From the NCBI RefSeq assembly GCF_001889165.1, contig NZ_CP016020.1, positions 1,958,501 to 2,022,500 of the forward strand: DNA of 64,000 bases, read 5' to 3'. Shown here piece after piece: positions 63,085-64,000 of the stretch. The DNA comes from Bacillus weihaiensis. Lineage in GTDB: Bacteria; Bacillota; Bacilli; Bacillales; Bacillaceae. The notes below the pieces were generated by a model. That model was not told the origin of the DNA. It did no database searches and worked only from the letters and a program-made list of their open reading frames with translations. Within the stretch, counting starts at the first letter, position 1. Each line of letters opens with the position of its first letter. A program made the position numbers and the translations under genes.

Positions 63085-63490
63085 AAAATTCCTCGCTTCA
63101 TTTCAATTCCTTATAAAGAGTACCACAAAAAAATCATAAGTGAAAGATTCTACTATTACCGGATAAACAATGGCTTTCTCAAAACATCCGGATGTTTACT
63201 AAAACCATTGTTACTATGTCATTGCGTAGCTTTCTTATTAAGAATAGCTTCTGAAAGAATCCTTTTAGAATACCGAATAAGATTCAACAGCTTTTTTTGA
63301 GGATCAACCCTCCAAGTAACGTCGTCCAAATCTACAATTACCTGCATGATTCCTATACGCATAAGAAGATAAAAGATAGGTTAAATGAAAAAACGACTAA
63401 TCTTTTACAATATTTCCTTTTATTTTGGAAGATTAGGTGTTAAAGTGTATATATAGATATAAACACATTAACACTATGGGGGATTTAATA
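63085..63490. other. Intergenic region with two-level inverted repeat
   Basis: AACAATGG (63166-63173) and CCATTGTT (63205-63212) enclose the 12-base palindrome ACATCCGGATGT (63184-63195). It lies between the divergent yitT-like and small multidrug export genes and may be a terminator-like hairpin or an operator. No gene is seen here. Confidence 0.55.
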
Positions 63491-63991
63491 ATGGAATTGA
63501 TGGATTTACTATGGGCATATATTGTCGTGTTTGTTATGGCTGCTATTCCTTTTTTTGAGGCTTTTGGTGTCATTGCATTAGGAATGCTTGCGGGCTTACC
63601 AGAAATACCAGTGATTATCATTTCATTACTCGGGAACATTGCAACTGTTTTACTGCTAATTCTTTTTATTAACAAAATTAAAGAATGGAGACGGAGAAAG
63701 AAAGGGGAAGCAGCCGATAAAGAACCAACAAAACGAGCTATGCGTGCGAAAAATTTATGGAACAAATATGGATTACCTGGTTTATCATTGATTGGGCCTT
63801 TATTTGTAGGAAGCCACCTGACTGCGTTTATGTGTCTTTCATTAGGCGGAACGAAGAAAAAAACGACCATTTGGATGCTAACGAGTATCATTTTGTGGGG
63901 ACTCATATTTGCACTATTAACTCATGCTGGTATTGATTTCTTAAATTATGAAAACCAAAATTTCTTTAAAGACATCATTTCAAAGAATTGA
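63491..63991 (+). CDS. Small multidrug export protein family
   Basis: 166 residues from ATG 63491 (ATGGGGGAT upstream; earlier starts pass through the promoter). 'AAIPFFEAFGVIALGMLAGL', 'GNIATVLLLILFINKI' and 'WNKYGLPGLSLIGPLFVGSH' are the conserved parts of the 'small multi-drug export protein' family, with about four membrane segments. The role in drug export is only by family name. Confidence 0.8.
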   Translation: MELMDLLWAYIVVFVMAAIPFFEAFGVIALGMLAGLPEIPVIIISLLGNIATVLLLILFINKIKEWRRRKKGEAADKEPTKRAMRAKNLWNKYGLPGLSLIGPLFVGSHLTAFMCLSLGGTKKKTTIWMLTSIILWGLIFALLTHAGIDFLNYENQNFFKDIISKN

Positions 63992-64000
63992 TGTCTTCCT

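Overview
The window is low-GC chromosomal DNA from a Bacillus-like Firmicute (Bacillaceae). The signs are strong GGAGG-type ribosome binding sites, many TTG/GTG starts, an LXG toxin gene, a YkvS-type DUF2187 protein, a YitT transporter, an ECF sigma/DUF4179 anti-sigma pair and IS256/IS110 elements. No rRNA, tRNA or CRISPR array was seen. It is accessory-rich and decaying: at least a dozen genes are truncated, frameshifted or interrupted by in-frame stops.

Layout. 1-6.3 kb: dehydrogenase tail, two DUF3784 paralogues, and a prophage-derived minus-strand block (C5 cytosine methyltransferase and hypotheticals). This block and its neighbours sit inside a Nudix hydrolase gene, whose N-terminus is left at 1362 and whose remainder is at about 5415. 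6.5-14.4 kb: housekeeping-type accessory genes (GyrI-like, GrpB, methyltransferases, alpha/beta hydrolase, secreted nuclease, Cdd1, serine hydrolase), a 21-bp periodic repeat array and a complete IS256-type element with 8-bp target duplication. 14.4-30 kb: a degenerate 1.5-kb stretch, then MFS, isochorismatase, M3 peptidase, GNAT, HAD, SDR, VanZ, YcdB-like, SET and FkbM genes mixed with small pseudogenes. 30.1-33.1 kb: LXG polymorphic toxin, adjacent immunity gene, truncated serine recombinase.

34-49.3 kb holds the most unusual content: two giant open frames (1475 and 1319 codons) made of pieces of extracellular polysaccharide-lyase-type proteins (heparinase-like, beta-helix, F5/8C discoidin, FN3, DNRLRE, FIVAR-like, sortase motif LPATAT, membrane anchor). 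The pieces are in scrambled order, yet the frame stays open throughout. A 120-bp palindromic-ended repeat follows the second ORF, a 45-bp internally deleted copy follows the first, and a third full copy lies at 61.8 kb.

49.5-64 kb: DUF2187 gene, a candidate c-di-GMP-I riboswitch plus terminator before an unusual Gly-rich/DGxWRDG-motif protein, an ABC permease remnant, a type I toxin locus with 5'-3' complementary mRNA ends, ECF sigma/anti-sigma operon, an IS110 element whose leader folds over the transposase ribosome binding site, a decayed phage packaging cassette (HNH, TerS, TerL, portal start), YitT, and a small multidrug export protein.
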